A stretch of 20,756 nucleotides of DNA from a virus, in the IMG/VR virus record IMGVR_UViG_3300047353_000977, positions 1 through 20,756 of that record; one strand, written 5' to 3'. The notes under the pieces are model-generated. The model searched no databases and was not told the origin of the DNA. It was given only the letters and a program-made list of their open reading frames with translations. The translations under genes were made by a program, and so were the position numbers. Below, one piece after another: positions 1 through 7,712 of the stretch (position 1 is the first letter of the stretch; every line of letters starts with the position of its first letter).

Positions 1-2
1 CA

Positions 3-167
3 CTCACAGGATCAAATCCAGGAAAGTTAAATTTGTTATTGAAAAATTCCGCAGGGGACCCTTGTTTTAGTAGCGCAGTTGATGGCCGCATAACAGCAGA
101 AAATATTTCTATTCAGGGTGGAGATTTAGCTCGTGGAAATATAACTATTACAGAATTACTCAAGTAA
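3..167 (+). CDS. C-terminal fragment of an unidentified protein
   Basis: Frame 3 is open from the left edge and ends at TAA 165-167, giving 54 residues; the other two forward frames are closed by early stops. The fragment is Gly/Asn/Ser-rich and ends in alternating polar and hydrophobic residues (NISIQGGDLARGNITITELLK without its first residue), which looks like beta-structure of a phage surface or tail protein. I do not recognise the family. It stops 20 nt before the PhoH gene, with a GTGTAATA motif in between, so it is probably the last gene of an upstream unit. Confidence 0.6.
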   Translation, partial: LTGSNPGKLNLLLKNSAGDPCFSSAVDGRITAENISIQGGDLARGNITITELLK

Positions 168-171
168 TATA

Positions 172-179
172 GTGTAATA
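172..179 (+). promoter_or_regulatory. GTGTAATA motif, candidate phage promoter for phoH-like gene
   Basis: GTGTAATA lies in the 20-nt gap between two genes and ends 8 nt before the ATG at 188. The same core occurs before several other transcription units in this window. No -35-like partner is evident. If it acts as a -10 element, the transcript would start at or very near the start codon. Promoter function is inferred from recurrence and position. Confidence 0.5.
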
Positions 180-187
180 GAAATAGA

Positions 188-874
188 ATGTCAAAATTAG
201 AGTTCAAACAATTGAATCACAAAACAAGATTCAAGGAACGTAAATTTAGATTTACTCAAAATCAGGTCGATTTTTTAAAAACCGCGCTTGATGACGAAAC
301 AAAACTGATGTTTTTATCTGGACCCGCTGGGACTGCAAAGACGTATATGGCCGTATACTGCGCTTTGCAACTCATGATGGACTCTGACCTTGAAAAGGAC
401 ATCCTATACGTAAGGAGCATAGCTGAAAGCTCTCAGAGAAGCCTTGGCTCGCTTCCTGGATCTATTGATGAGAAGTTTGGCGTTTTCGCCACTCCGTTTT
501 ACGATAAGATCGAAGAGATGCTCCACACACCAGATATAAAATTCCTGCGCGAGAAAAGGCAATTCGAATGTATGCCAGTTAATTTTGTAAGAGGCGCGAA
601 CTGGAATGACAGGGTCGTTATTGTTGATGAGGCTCAAAACTTTACATATAACGAACTAATGACAGTTCTAACCAGAATTGGCGAAGATTCTAAGATTATT
701 ATTTGCGGCGATATGATGCAGAGCGATATTCGTGGAAGCGGATTCGCAGAAATCTTCAACGCATTTGATGATGAAGAGTCAAAAGAGAAGGGAATTTTCT
801 GCACAAGATTCGGCACAGAAGATATTAAGAGAAGTGAAATTTTAAAGTTCATTGTATCTAAGTTAGAAAAATAA
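188..874 (+). CDS. phoH: PhoH-like P-loop ATPase
   Basis: The 228-residue protein matches the PhoH family of P-loop NTPases (superfamily 1-like core), common in phages. Visible motifs are Walker A GPAGTAKT at residues 45-52, the family segment around 77-91 with SLGSLPG, an RGANWND segment at 135-141, Walker B VVIVDEAQN at 143-151, and a sensor-like IICGDMMQSD at 171-180. Its length is that of the bare PhoH ATPase domain, without an added KH or PIN domain. ATP binding and hydrolysis are expected; the phage role of PhoH is not settled, and an RNA-related function or a response to phosphate limitation has been proposed for the family. It has its own GTGTAATA motif and no clear Shine-Dalgarno. 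It precedes the sigma-terminase operon by 35 nt of A/T-rich DNA in which I see no clear terminator. Confidence 0.92.
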   Translation: MSKLEFKQLNHKTRFKERKFRFTQNQVDFLKTALDDETKLMFLSGPAGTAKTYMAVYCALQLMMDSDLEKDILYVRSIAESSQRSLGSLPGSIDEKFGVFATPFYDKIEEMLHTPDIKFLREKRQFECMPVNFVRGANWNDRVVIVDEAQNFTYNELMTVLTRIGEDSKIIICGDMMQSDIRGSGFAEIFNAFDDEESKEKGIFCTRFGTEDIKRSEILKFIVSKLEK

Positions 875-909
875 AATTTAAAAAATTATTTTTTATCTTA
901 TTATGAACC

Positions 910-1233
910 ATGACTAAATTTTGTTTTAATTGTGGGCATAAGCTAGAATACAAATTCAATCCACCCAATTTTTGCCCAAACTGTGGCACTAGTATTAACA
1001 AAACTTCATCCAAAAAGGACGAAGATATTCCCGCGTGTAAAACTTCAATCCCCTCTAAAGCTAGTGAAACCTCTGACGGTTATACTGATTCAGCTTTTGT
1101 CCCAAACATTTCAAGTCTGCAATATGAGTTGGATGACTTTGGAGCAAGCCATCAACAAACCATAGGTTCTCTAGGAGGAAAGCAAGCCCCCAAAAGAAGA
1201 CGGAATAATACCAAAAGTATCGACGATCTGTAA
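910..1233 (+). CDS. Small N-terminal zinc-ribbon protein
   Basis: The 107-residue protein starts with a clean four-cysteine zinc ribbon: C5-x2-C8 and C22-x2-C25, each pair in a knuckle of the form CxNCG. The remainder is Ser/Thr/Lys-rich and probably disordered, ending in a basic patch (KRRRN, about residues 96-100) and the acidic tail SIDDL. The stop TAA shares its last A with the ATG of the sigma-like gene (overlap 1 nt), which suggests translational coupling. Zinc ribbons of this type often bind nucleic acid or RNA polymerase, so an accessory role beside the sigma factor is possible, but only context supports it. The leader is A/T-rich without a Shine-Dalgarno, and no GTGTAA motif was found just upstream. 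Confidence 0.8.
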   Translation: MTKFCFNCGHKLEYKFNPPNFCPNCGTSINKTSSKKDEDIPACKTSIPSKASETSDGYTDSAFVPNISSLQYELDDFGASHQQTIGSLGGKQAPKRRRNNTKSIDDL

Positions 1234-1904
1234 TGTACAGTTTCGAAGACAAACTAAAGGAAATCGAAGCGGCTCTAGAGCGTAAAAGATCAAAATGGGA
1301 TTTAGACGCTTTAGCATATATTGATTACGACGACATCAAACAAACAATTATGTGCCATATACATAAGAAGTGGCACCTATGGAACCAATCAAAGCCAATA
1401 GAGCCTTGGTTAAGCAGAGTAGTGTCCAATCAATTTAAAAACCTTTTAAGAAATCATTATGGTAATTATGTACGACCCTGCCTTAGATGCAAATTCAATT
1501 CTGGCGGGACAAGCTGTTTGAAAACAATCAGCGGCAATCAAGACCAGTCTTGTGCCGAGTATGGAAACTGGGCAAAAAAGAAAAAAGCCGCCTATGATAT
1601 AAAACTAGCTGTCACCATGGAAAATCATACTAATGAAATATACCAAAGAAAAGACACTTTTCTTGATTTGGAATCAGCGTTAGGAAAATTACAAAAAGAA
1701 ATTGAATCAGAAATCACCCCAAGACAATTCAAAGCTTTCCAAATGCTCTTCATAGAAAACAAAACAGAAGAAGAAGTTGCAAAATATCTTGGATTCAAAA
1801 CAACCGAAAGAAAAAGATCAGCAGGTTATAAGCAGATCAAAAATTTAAAAAAGATTTTCCAAGAAAAGGCGAAACAAATCATAAAACAGAAAGATATTAT
1901 ATGA
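1233..1904 (+). CDS. ECF-like RNA polymerase sigma factor with Cys cluster
   Basis: The 223-residue protein has two sigma-70-family parts. Residues 30-76 resemble region 2, with the typical segment PWLSRVVSNQFKNLLRNHY around 58-76. Residues 161-207 resemble the region 4 helix-turn-helix (TPRQFKAFQMLF, then EEEVAKYLGF). Between them lies an unusual cysteine cluster, C83-x2-C86-x8-C95-x11-C107, which could bind zinc. The family role is to direct host RNA polymerase to particular promoters, here probably phage late promoters, comparable in role to T4 gp55; orthology is not claimed. It overlaps the zinc-ribbon gene by 1 nt and the next gene by 4 nt (ATGA), placing it in the packaging operon. The recurring GTGTAA motif in this window is an obvious candidate target. 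The sigma call rests on motif reading; the target is inference. Confidence 0.75.
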   Translation: MYSFEDKLKEIEAALERKRSKWDLDALAYIDYDDIKQTIMCHIHKKWHLWNQSKPIEPWLSRVVSNQFKNLLRNHYGNYVRPCLRCKFNSGGTSCLKTISGNQDQSCAEYGNWAKKKKAAYDIKLAVTMENHTNEIYQRKDTFLDLESALGKLQKEIESEITPRQFKAFQMLFIENKTEEEVAKYLGFKTTERKRSAGYKQIKNLKKIFQEKAKQIIKQKDII

Positions 1905-2947
1905 TTGAATTAACCAAAGAACAAGAAGAGCAAATTTTAGAAAGTTTTCAGAAAGACCCCAACATCTTAAACATAACCCGTACTGTGTTTAAGGATGATA
2001 AACTTGATGGCAGGTCAAAAGAAGGTAGAGCAGTCACAAAATATCTTGCAGAAAACGGCTTCAAAACAAAAACCACAAAACGCAAAAAAGCAGAAGAAAT
2101 AGAGCTAAGTGAAGAGCAGTTAGATAAAATTGAAGAACTTAAAGGCGATGGTTTAAATACTTCTGAAATTGCAGATATTATTTTCGGCGGGAAAACCACA
2201 AGACTTTCAAAGCCCTGGAGAGTCATTAACGATATTGTAAACCAAGAAAGAGAAGAGGAAAAGGAAAGAGGTCAAGACGCCGCTGGCAACTACGTTCCCC
2301 CTCAAGCTATTTCTAGGATCATTAAAAAAATCAACGATTCTACAGGTTATGGATTAGAGGAAGATAAAATGTCGCGCAATCAGAAAGCTTGTTGTGACAA
2401 ACTGCGTATCAATCTTAGTAATTCACGATTTGTTGCTATCGTAAACAATTATACAAATGCCAGAGACAAGGAATTGTTTGAGCAGGAGTTTATCAGACTG
2501 ACTTGGGACAAGCCAGACCTTACTGCTGATGAACTTAACTTGTATATGAATGTTGCGAAGGAAATTATCAACCTTGAGTTAATTACAGGTCATTTGCAAA
2601 AACTCAACGATATGTTTGAAAGCGCTGATGACCAAGACGAAATGACGGTGCGTCTGGCTGAAATTATTAAGGCTAAAAGCTCCGAATATCATCAATGCGA
2701 AACTCGTATTGAAAATTTAACAAAGAAACTTCAAGGAGATCGTGGAGCGCGTTTGGCCAGTAAACAAAAAGATACGGCCTCGTTTCTCTCTATTGTACAA
2801 CTTTTTCAAGAAGAGGAGGAAAGACAAAATATGGTCCGAATTGTAGAAATGCAAAAACAAGTAATCAAAAAGGAGGCTGAAAAGCTAGAAGGCATGGCGG
2901 CTTGGAAAGCTCGCGTTCTAGGTATTGGAATTGACGATGTCTTATAA
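1901..2947 (+). CDS. Helix-turn-helix protein, candidate terminase small subunit
   Basis: This 348-residue, highly charged protein has two apparent DNA-binding helical modules near the N-terminus: residues about 4-55, starting LTKEQEEQIL, and about 69-95, with LSEEQLDKIEELKGDGLNT followed by SEIADIIFGG. The middle is helical, and residues about 235-330 are Glu/Lys-rich with coiled-coil character. It sits upstream of the large terminase, separated by a nuclease gene, in a chain of overlapping frames: ATGA overlap with the sigma-like gene, and its 3' end runs 11 nt into the next gene. Position and the HTH plus oligomerising layout fit a small terminase that recognises phage DNA. At 348 residues it is longer than most small terminases, so it may be another packaging or replication DNA-binding protein. 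Function is inferred. Confidence 0.55.
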   Translation: MIELTKEQEEQILESFQKDPNILNITRTVFKDDKLDGRSKEGRAVTKYLAENGFKTKTTKRKKAEEIELSEEQLDKIEELKGDGLNTSEIADIIFGGKTTRLSKPWRVINDIVNQEREEEKERGQDAAGNYVPPQAISRIIKKINDSTGYGLEEDKMSRNQKACCDKLRINLSNSRFVAIVNNYTNARDKELFEQEFIRLTWDKPDLTADELNLYMNVAKEIINLELITGHLQKLNDMFESADDQDEMTVRLAEIIKAKSSEYHQCETRIENLTKKLQGDRGARLASKQKDTASFLSIVQLFQEEEERQNMVRIVEMQKQVIKKEAEKLEGMAAWKARVLGIGIDDVL

Positions 2948-3854
2948 ATGCAAAGAATGTGGAGCAGAGTTTGACTCTGAAAAATCACTGCACAGTCATC
3001 TTAAAGCACATAAGATGTATGTGGCGGATTACTATGTAAAACATTACCCGCGTTTTAATAAACTCAACGGCAATCCACTGCCATTCAAGAAGAAGGAAGA
3101 ATATTTCGAAAACGATTTCATTAACCGTTCACAACTTGTAAAGTGGTGCGAGTCAGCACCAGATTCAGAGGTTAAGGATTACATTATCGAACTCGCCCAA
3201 AGGAGAATCAAACAAAAGAAATATACTCACGCGCCATTTTATCTAGAGTTATTAAAACGCCAACTACCCGATTTGGACGTATACAAGAAACACTTTGGGA
3301 CATACATAAAAGCTTGCGAAGCTATGGGCGCCAAGCCCATCTTTAACAAGGGTATGCCCAAAGAATTCAGCGAAAACGTCGATATGGAGGTTTTGATAGA
3401 TACTAGAGAGCAGCAACCATTGGAATTTCCTAAATCACAAATTTTAAAATTAGATTTTGGAGATTATACGTTGGGTGGAAATAATTTTTCAAATACTTTT
3501 GTAGATAGAAAAAGCGCTGGTGACTTCTTATCAACATTTGGCGGCCAAGTAGATAGATTTAGAAGAGAAATGAAAAGATGTGTGGAGCTTGACAGTTATA
3601 TGTATATCGTTGTCGAGAAGCCAATTAAAACTATAGAAAAAGAAGCTATATTTACTAGAGGCAGAAGGGCGCCTAAATTGGGCTGGGTATTCTCAAACTT
3701 AATTTCGATTCAACACGAATTTGCAGGAAACTGTCAATTTGTCTTTACAGATAACAGAAAGCACAGTGAAGAAATCATTCCAAAACTTTTGCTTTTGGGT
3801 GAGAAGCTGTGGAACGTAGATGTACAATACTTTTTAGATAAGGAGAGAGAATGA
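2937..3854 (+). CDS. C2H2 zinc finger fused to ERCC4/XPF-type nuclease
   Basis: I choose ATG 2937 over an in-frame TTG at 2925 because the zinc finger begins right after it; the product is 305 residues. The N-terminus is a canonical C2H2 finger: C5-x2-C8-x12-H21-x3-H25. The C-terminal half is an ERCC4/XPF nuclease domain with DTREQQP at 155-161, GDY at 175-177 and DRKSAGD at 190-196, a close variant of the ERK-x3-D signature; D155, D176, D190, K192 and D196 are candidate active-site residues. The family cuts branched or flapped DNA using metal ions. The gene overlaps the putative small terminase by 11 nt and the large terminase by 4 nt, so the nuclease is probably made with the packaging motor and may resolve branches before or during packaging. 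That role is inference; the domain call is strong. Confidence 0.85.
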   Translation: MSYKCKECGAEFDSEKSLHSHLKAHKMYVADYYVKHYPRFNKLNGNPLPFKKKEEYFENDFINRSQLVKWCESAPDSEVKDYIIELAQRRIKQKKYTHAPFYLELLKRQLPDLDVYKKHFGTYIKACEAMGAKPIFNKGMPKEFSENVDMEVLIDTREQQPLEFPKSQILKLDFGDYTLGGNNFSNTFVDRKSAGDFLSTFGGQVDRFRREMKRCVELDSYMYIVVEKPIKTIEKEAIFTRGRRAPKLGWVFSNLISIQHEFAGNCQFVFTDNRKHSEEIIPKLLLLGEKLWNVDVQYFLDKERE

Positions 3855-5701
3855 CTTGGGATCTTGGAAATCAAAAGCCACTAAAAAGAGAGCCTGTTAA
3901 CCAGCAGGTTCTAGAACTTGAAGGATATTTAGAAGACGTAAAAGCTAAAATTTGGTTATATAAATTTTTAAAAGAAAACGTAACTTTTACCACGGAATTG
4001 TTGACTGGCATTGAGCTTTTCCCATTCCAGCATATGGCTGTTAAAGCTATGATGGAGAACGATTACTTTTTGGGAATCTGGTCTCGTGGTATGTCCAAAT
4101 CTTTCTCTACTGGCATTTTTGCTTTACTGGACGCGATGTTAAATCAGGGTGTACATATTGGAATCATTTCAAAATCGTTTCGTCAATCTAAGATGATCTT
4201 TCGTAAAATAGAAGATATATCACAAGACCCTAAAGCTGAACTGTTTAGACAATGTATAGGCAAAGTAAGTAAGTCTAACGATGAATGGTCTATGCAGATT
4301 GGCAAGAGTCGTATTACTGCTTTACCTCTTGGCGACGGTGAAAAACTTCGTGGTTTTCGTTTCCAACGAATCATTATTGATGAGCTTCTACTTATGCCAG
4401 AAAAGGTTTTAAACGAAGTTATTATGCCGTTCCTTGCCGTTGTTGAAAACCCAACGGAAAGGCAAAAAATTAAAGACGCCGAAGACGCCATGATTGAGGC
4501 TGGCAAAATGACAGAAGAGGAAAGAACGGAGTGGCCGTCGAATAAAATGATTGGTCTATCATCCGCATCCTACAAATTTGAGTATCTCTATAAAATGTAC
4601 CAAGCCTATGAAAATATGATTTTCAATCCTGGGGCGAAGAATCAAGGTAGAAGATGTATTATGCAATTTAGTTATGATTGCGCTCCAAAAGCTTTGTATG
4701 ATGAGAATTTGATTTCTCAAGCAAGGGGTACAATGAGCCAATCTCAGATTGATCGAGAGTTTAATGCCCAGTTTACCGATGACAGCGCAGGTTACTTCAA
4801 AATCAGCAAAATGGCTGAATGTACTATTGAAGACGGCGAATCACCAGCAATTGAAGTAGCTGGAGAAGAAGGTTCAGAATATATTTTGGCGTTTGACCCA
4901 TCTTGGTCTGAATCAGAAACTTCTGACGACTTTGCTATTCAAGTTATAAAACTTTTACCAGAAGAAAAGAAAGGTGTTGTAGTTCATAGTTATGCACTTC
5001 CTGGGACAAACTTGAAGAAGCATATAATTTACTTTAAATACCTTTTAGATAACTTCAACATTATTATGATTGTAGGAGACTATAATGGTGGGGTTCAGTT
5101 TATCAACTCTTGTAACGAAAGCGAAATCTTTAAGAAAGAGAAACTGGAGATTGGTGTTTTTGAGGCGGGGTTAGATAATCCACACGAATATGTAAAAGAT
5201 TTAAAAGAAGCTAGAAGAAACTACAACCTTTCTAATAAAAAGATATGTCATCTGAGAAAACCAGTATCAGTTTGGATTAGAAATGCTAACGAAATGTTAC
5301 AAACTACTTTTGATAGAAAGAAATTGTACTTTGCCGCCACAGCTATGGATGATAACTACTCGATACAGAAGGCTAAAAAAATACCAATCAAAGATTTAAA
5401 ATTCTCAAAGTACGAAGACGAAAAAAATGTTGGCGCCAAAATGATTGATTTTATTGAGCATCAGAAAGACATGATAGACTTAACAAAGGCTGAGTGCGCT
5501 TTGATACAGGTATCTACGTCTGCTGGTGGTACTCAAAGTTTTGATTTGCCAAGCAATCTAAAAAGACAAAAAGGTGTAGATAGACCAAGAAAGGACTCAT
5601 ATTCAGCTTTGGTATTAGGAAATTGGGGAATGAATATATATTATGATATGATGGATATCCCAGAGGACAGTAATCAAGGATTTACTCCAATGTTCTTGTA
5701 A
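3851..5701 (+). CDS. terL: Terminase large subunit (packaging ATPase-nuclease)
   Basis: The 616-residue protein has the two-domain layout of large terminases. The ATPase part has a Walker A-like SRGMSKS at 78-84 and Walker B RIIIDE with D177 and E178. The P-loop is a deviant form with S in place of the Gly before the catalytic Lys (K83). The RNase H-like nuclease part shows acidic residues at expected places: D349 in LAFDPSW, D410 in VGDYNG and D582 in DSYSALVLGNW. It translocates DNA into the prohead through the portal and cuts concatemers. The ATG overlaps the upstream stop as ATGA and has AGGAG at 3841-3845, one of the few clear ribosome binding sites in the window. A short gap with its own promoter-like motif separates it from the portal gene. 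Confidence 0.93.
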   Translation: MTWDLGNQKPLKREPVNQQVLELEGYLEDVKAKIWLYKFLKENVTFTTELLTGIELFPFQHMAVKAMMENDYFLGIWSRGMSKSFSTGIFALLDAMLNQGVHIGIISKSFRQSKMIFRKIEDISQDPKAELFRQCIGKVSKSNDEWSMQIGKSRITALPLGDGEKLRGFRFQRIIIDELLLMPEKVLNEVIMPFLAVVENPTERQKIKDAEDAMIEAGKMTEEERTEWPSNKMIGLSSASYKFEYLYKMYQAYENMIFNPGAKNQGRRCIMQFSYDCAPKALYDENLISQARGTMSQSQIDREFNAQFTDDSAGYFKISKMAECTIEDGESPAIEVAGEEGSEYILAFDPSWSESETSDDFAIQVIKLLPEEKKGVVVHSYALPGTNLKKHIIYFKYLLDNFNIIMIVGDYNGGVQFINSCNESEIFKKEKLEIGVFEAGLDNPHEYVKDLKEARRNYNLSNKKICHLRKPVSVWIRNANEMLQTTFDRKKLYFAATAMDDNYSIQKAKKIPIKDLKFSKYEDEKNVGAKMIDFIEHQKDMIDLTKAECALIQVSTSAGGTQSFDLPSNLKRQKGVDRPRKDSYSALVLGNWGMNIYYDMMDIPEDSNQGFTPMFL

Positions 5702-5727
5702 AAAGTTAGGAAAGTGACTTTTAAAAA

Positions 5728-5735
5728 GTGTAATT
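5728..5735 (+). promoter_or_regulatory. GTGTAATT motif, candidate promoter for the head operon
   Basis: GTGTAATT is in the 50-nt gap between the terminase and portal genes, preceded by an A run and ending 16 nt before the portal ATG. A second A/T-rich stretch containing TATAAT (5741-5746) follows. The motif belongs to the recurring GTGTAA set. Promoter function is inferred. Confidence 0.45.
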
Positions 5736-5751
5736 AACTTTATAATAAGTT

Positions 5752-7707
5752 ATGTCCAAAAGAAAATATAATAAAAAATCGGATTATTGGAATAAATTTC
5801 AAAAAGCTGCCCCGCAAGTATCGCAAGCGCAAGAGGCTGTTGAGCCAGCAACTGCTGGTGAATCTTATTATAAGTCTTTGGGGTCGTACAGCAGATCAGG
5901 ATCATTAAGTAATTTAAATAGCAATAACACAAGCACCAGGATTAACAGATCTTCTGTAACGGCCCCACTTAATAAATACAGCCAAATCCGCGCTGGACTC
6001 CTACCTTATGAAATCTCTTCTGATGGAATTAATGTAAGGGAAGCTATCGAGCTTTGTCAAAAGGCTTACGCCAATGTGCCTATTTTTAGAAACACAATTG
6101 ATATGATGTCAGAGTTTGCGAATGCTGAAATTTATCTTGAGGGCGGCAATGCAACTTCTAGAGATTTTTTCATGAAGCTCTTTGACCGAATCAAATTATG
6201 GGATTTAAAAGATCAGTATTTTCGTGAATATTATAGAAGTGGTAATATTTTTCTTTATAGACTTGATGGTAAGTTTGACCTTAATGACTTTAAAAAATTT
6301 TCTAAAATCGTAGAAGGCCAACCAAAAGAAAACAAATTCCCACTAAAGTATATTGTTTTAAATCCTTTTGAGATTGTCGCTAAACGTAGTACAGTTTTTA
6401 ATACAAAAGATGGCTCCTATGCAAAGATTCTTTCTGAATTCGATATGGAAAGATTGGCTAACCCAAAGGATGACTACGATAAGGCTGTATTTGAAGCTCT
6501 TGATCCAGAAGATCAAAAATCAATTAAAGATGGCGCTTATTTTAAAGATGGCCTTAAAATTAATCTAGAAAACGAAAGACTAGCTTATAGCTTTTATAAA
6601 AAGCAGGACTACGAGCCATTCGCTATTCCATTTGGTTATCCTGTTCTTGAGGACATTAACGCTAAAATGGAAATGAAAAAAATGGATCAAGCGATCACGA
6701 GAACAGTAGAAAATGTTATTCTTATGATCACCATGGGCGCAGAACCAGACAAGGGTGGCGTTAATCCAAACAATGTGAAGGCTATGCAGCAACTTTTCCA
6801 GAACGAGTCTGTCGGACGGGTTCTTGTGTCCGATTATACCACAAAAGCTGATTTTGTTATTCCTGATATTAACAAAGTTGTAGGCCCACAAAAATACGAA
6901 GTAATCAACCAAGACATTAAAGAAGGATTACAGAACATTATTTTAAATGAGGATAAATATAACGGCGCACAAATCAAGGCTCGCGTATTTTTAGATAGAT
7001 TAAAAGAAGCTCGTGAAGCCTTTATTCACGATTTCCTTCAACCAGAAATCCGCCGCATCTCTAAAGATTTAGGTTTTAGACAATATCCAACTGTAAAATT
7101 TAAAGATATTGATCTTCGTGATGAAACGCAGCTTATGCGAGTAGCTACAAGATTAATGGAGCTTGGTATCCTTACCGCCGAACAAGGGATGACATTATTC
7201 CACACTGGAAGATTCCCACAAGCAAGTGAATTAGAATCGGCACAAGAGAAGTTTGTAGATCAAAGAGAAAAAGGTTATTTTAATCCAGTTGTTGGAGGAG
7301 TGCCGATGATGCAAGATGAAGAAAATGATTCTACTCCAAAAGCAAAACCAACTGGAGGTATGGCTGGCCGCCCAGAAGGATCTAAAGACCAATTTTCTAG
7401 AGAAAATATTCAAGCAACAATTTACGAAGTTGAAGCATTAACATCTATAGCGAAAGAAAAAATGCTAGGCAAACTTGGAGCAGAATTGCTTACCAAAGAT
7501 CAGGAAAAAATGCTTAATACTCTTTGTGAGTCGGTTGTCTGCGCTTCCCAAAAAGAAAATTGGCAAGAAATGATTGTTTCTTGTGTAAATGATTTTAATG
7601 AAATTGAAAAATTAGGAACACTGGAAGGTATTTTTGAAATTTCAGATGCACATAAATTAGAGCTTTATCCATCAGCAATTTTATACCATTCAAACGAAAA
7701 AAATTAA
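5752..7707 (+). CDS. Portal protein
   Basis: The 651-residue protein lies between large terminase and prohead protease, where the portal gene normally sits, and has typical portal length. After a Ser/Asn-rich, probably disordered N-terminus (about 1-75) it enters a mixed fold with NVREAIELCQKAYANVPIFR and a following segment (about 97-125) typical of portals, then a long helical stem region. The last 120 residues, after a Pro/Gly/Lys linker around 540-558 containing GRPEGSKD, look like a separate helical appendix. The portal forms the dodecameric ring at one capsid vertex through which DNA passes and to which the neck attaches. There is no Shine-Dalgarno; the leader is A/T-rich. The protease gene follows after 5 nt. 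The family call rests on context and overall pattern. Confidence 0.85.
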   Translation: MSKRKYNKKSDYWNKFQKAAPQVSQAQEAVEPATAGESYYKSLGSYSRSGSLSNLNSNNTSTRINRSSVTAPLNKYSQIRAGLLPYEISSDGINVREAIELCQKAYANVPIFRNTIDMMSEFANAEIYLEGGNATSRDFFMKLFDRIKLWDLKDQYFREYYRSGNIFLYRLDGKFDLNDFKKFSKIVEGQPKENKFPLKYIVLNPFEIVAKRSTVFNTKDGSYAKILSEFDMERLANPKDDYDKAVFEALDPEDQKSIKDGAYFKDGLKINLENERLAYSFYKKQDYEPFAIPFGYPVLEDINAKMEMKKMDQAITRTVENVILMITMGAEPDKGGVNPNNVKAMQQLFQNESVGRVLVSDYTTKADFVIPDINKVVGPQKYEVINQDIKEGLQNIILNEDKYNGAQIKARVFLDRLKEAREAFIHDFLQPEIRRISKDLGFRQYPTVKFKDIDLRDETQLMRVATRLMELGILTAEQGMTLFHTGRFPQASELESAQEKFVDQREKGYFNPVVGGVPMMQDEENDSTPKAKPTGGMAGRPEGSKDQFSRENIQATIYEVEALTSIAKEKMLGKLGAELLTKDQEKMLNTLCESVVCASQKENWQEMIVSCVNDFNEIEKLGTLEGIFEISDAHKLELYPSAILYHSNEKN

Positions 7708-7712
7708 AAAGA

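Noticed and set aside
1035-1040. GTGTAA inside the zinc-ribbon gene
   Set aside because: No start codon follows at a suitable distance in a plausible gene; treated as chance, as are the copies at 7583 and 10520.
2925-2936. TTG start four codons upstream for the ERCC4 nuclease
   Set aside because: ATG 2937 lies directly before the zinc finger and needs no rare start codon.
5736-5751. Imperfect A/T palindrome AACTTTATAATAAGTT before the portal gene
   Set aside because: Too A/T-rich and weak to call a terminator or operator; it may only be the initially melted promoter region.
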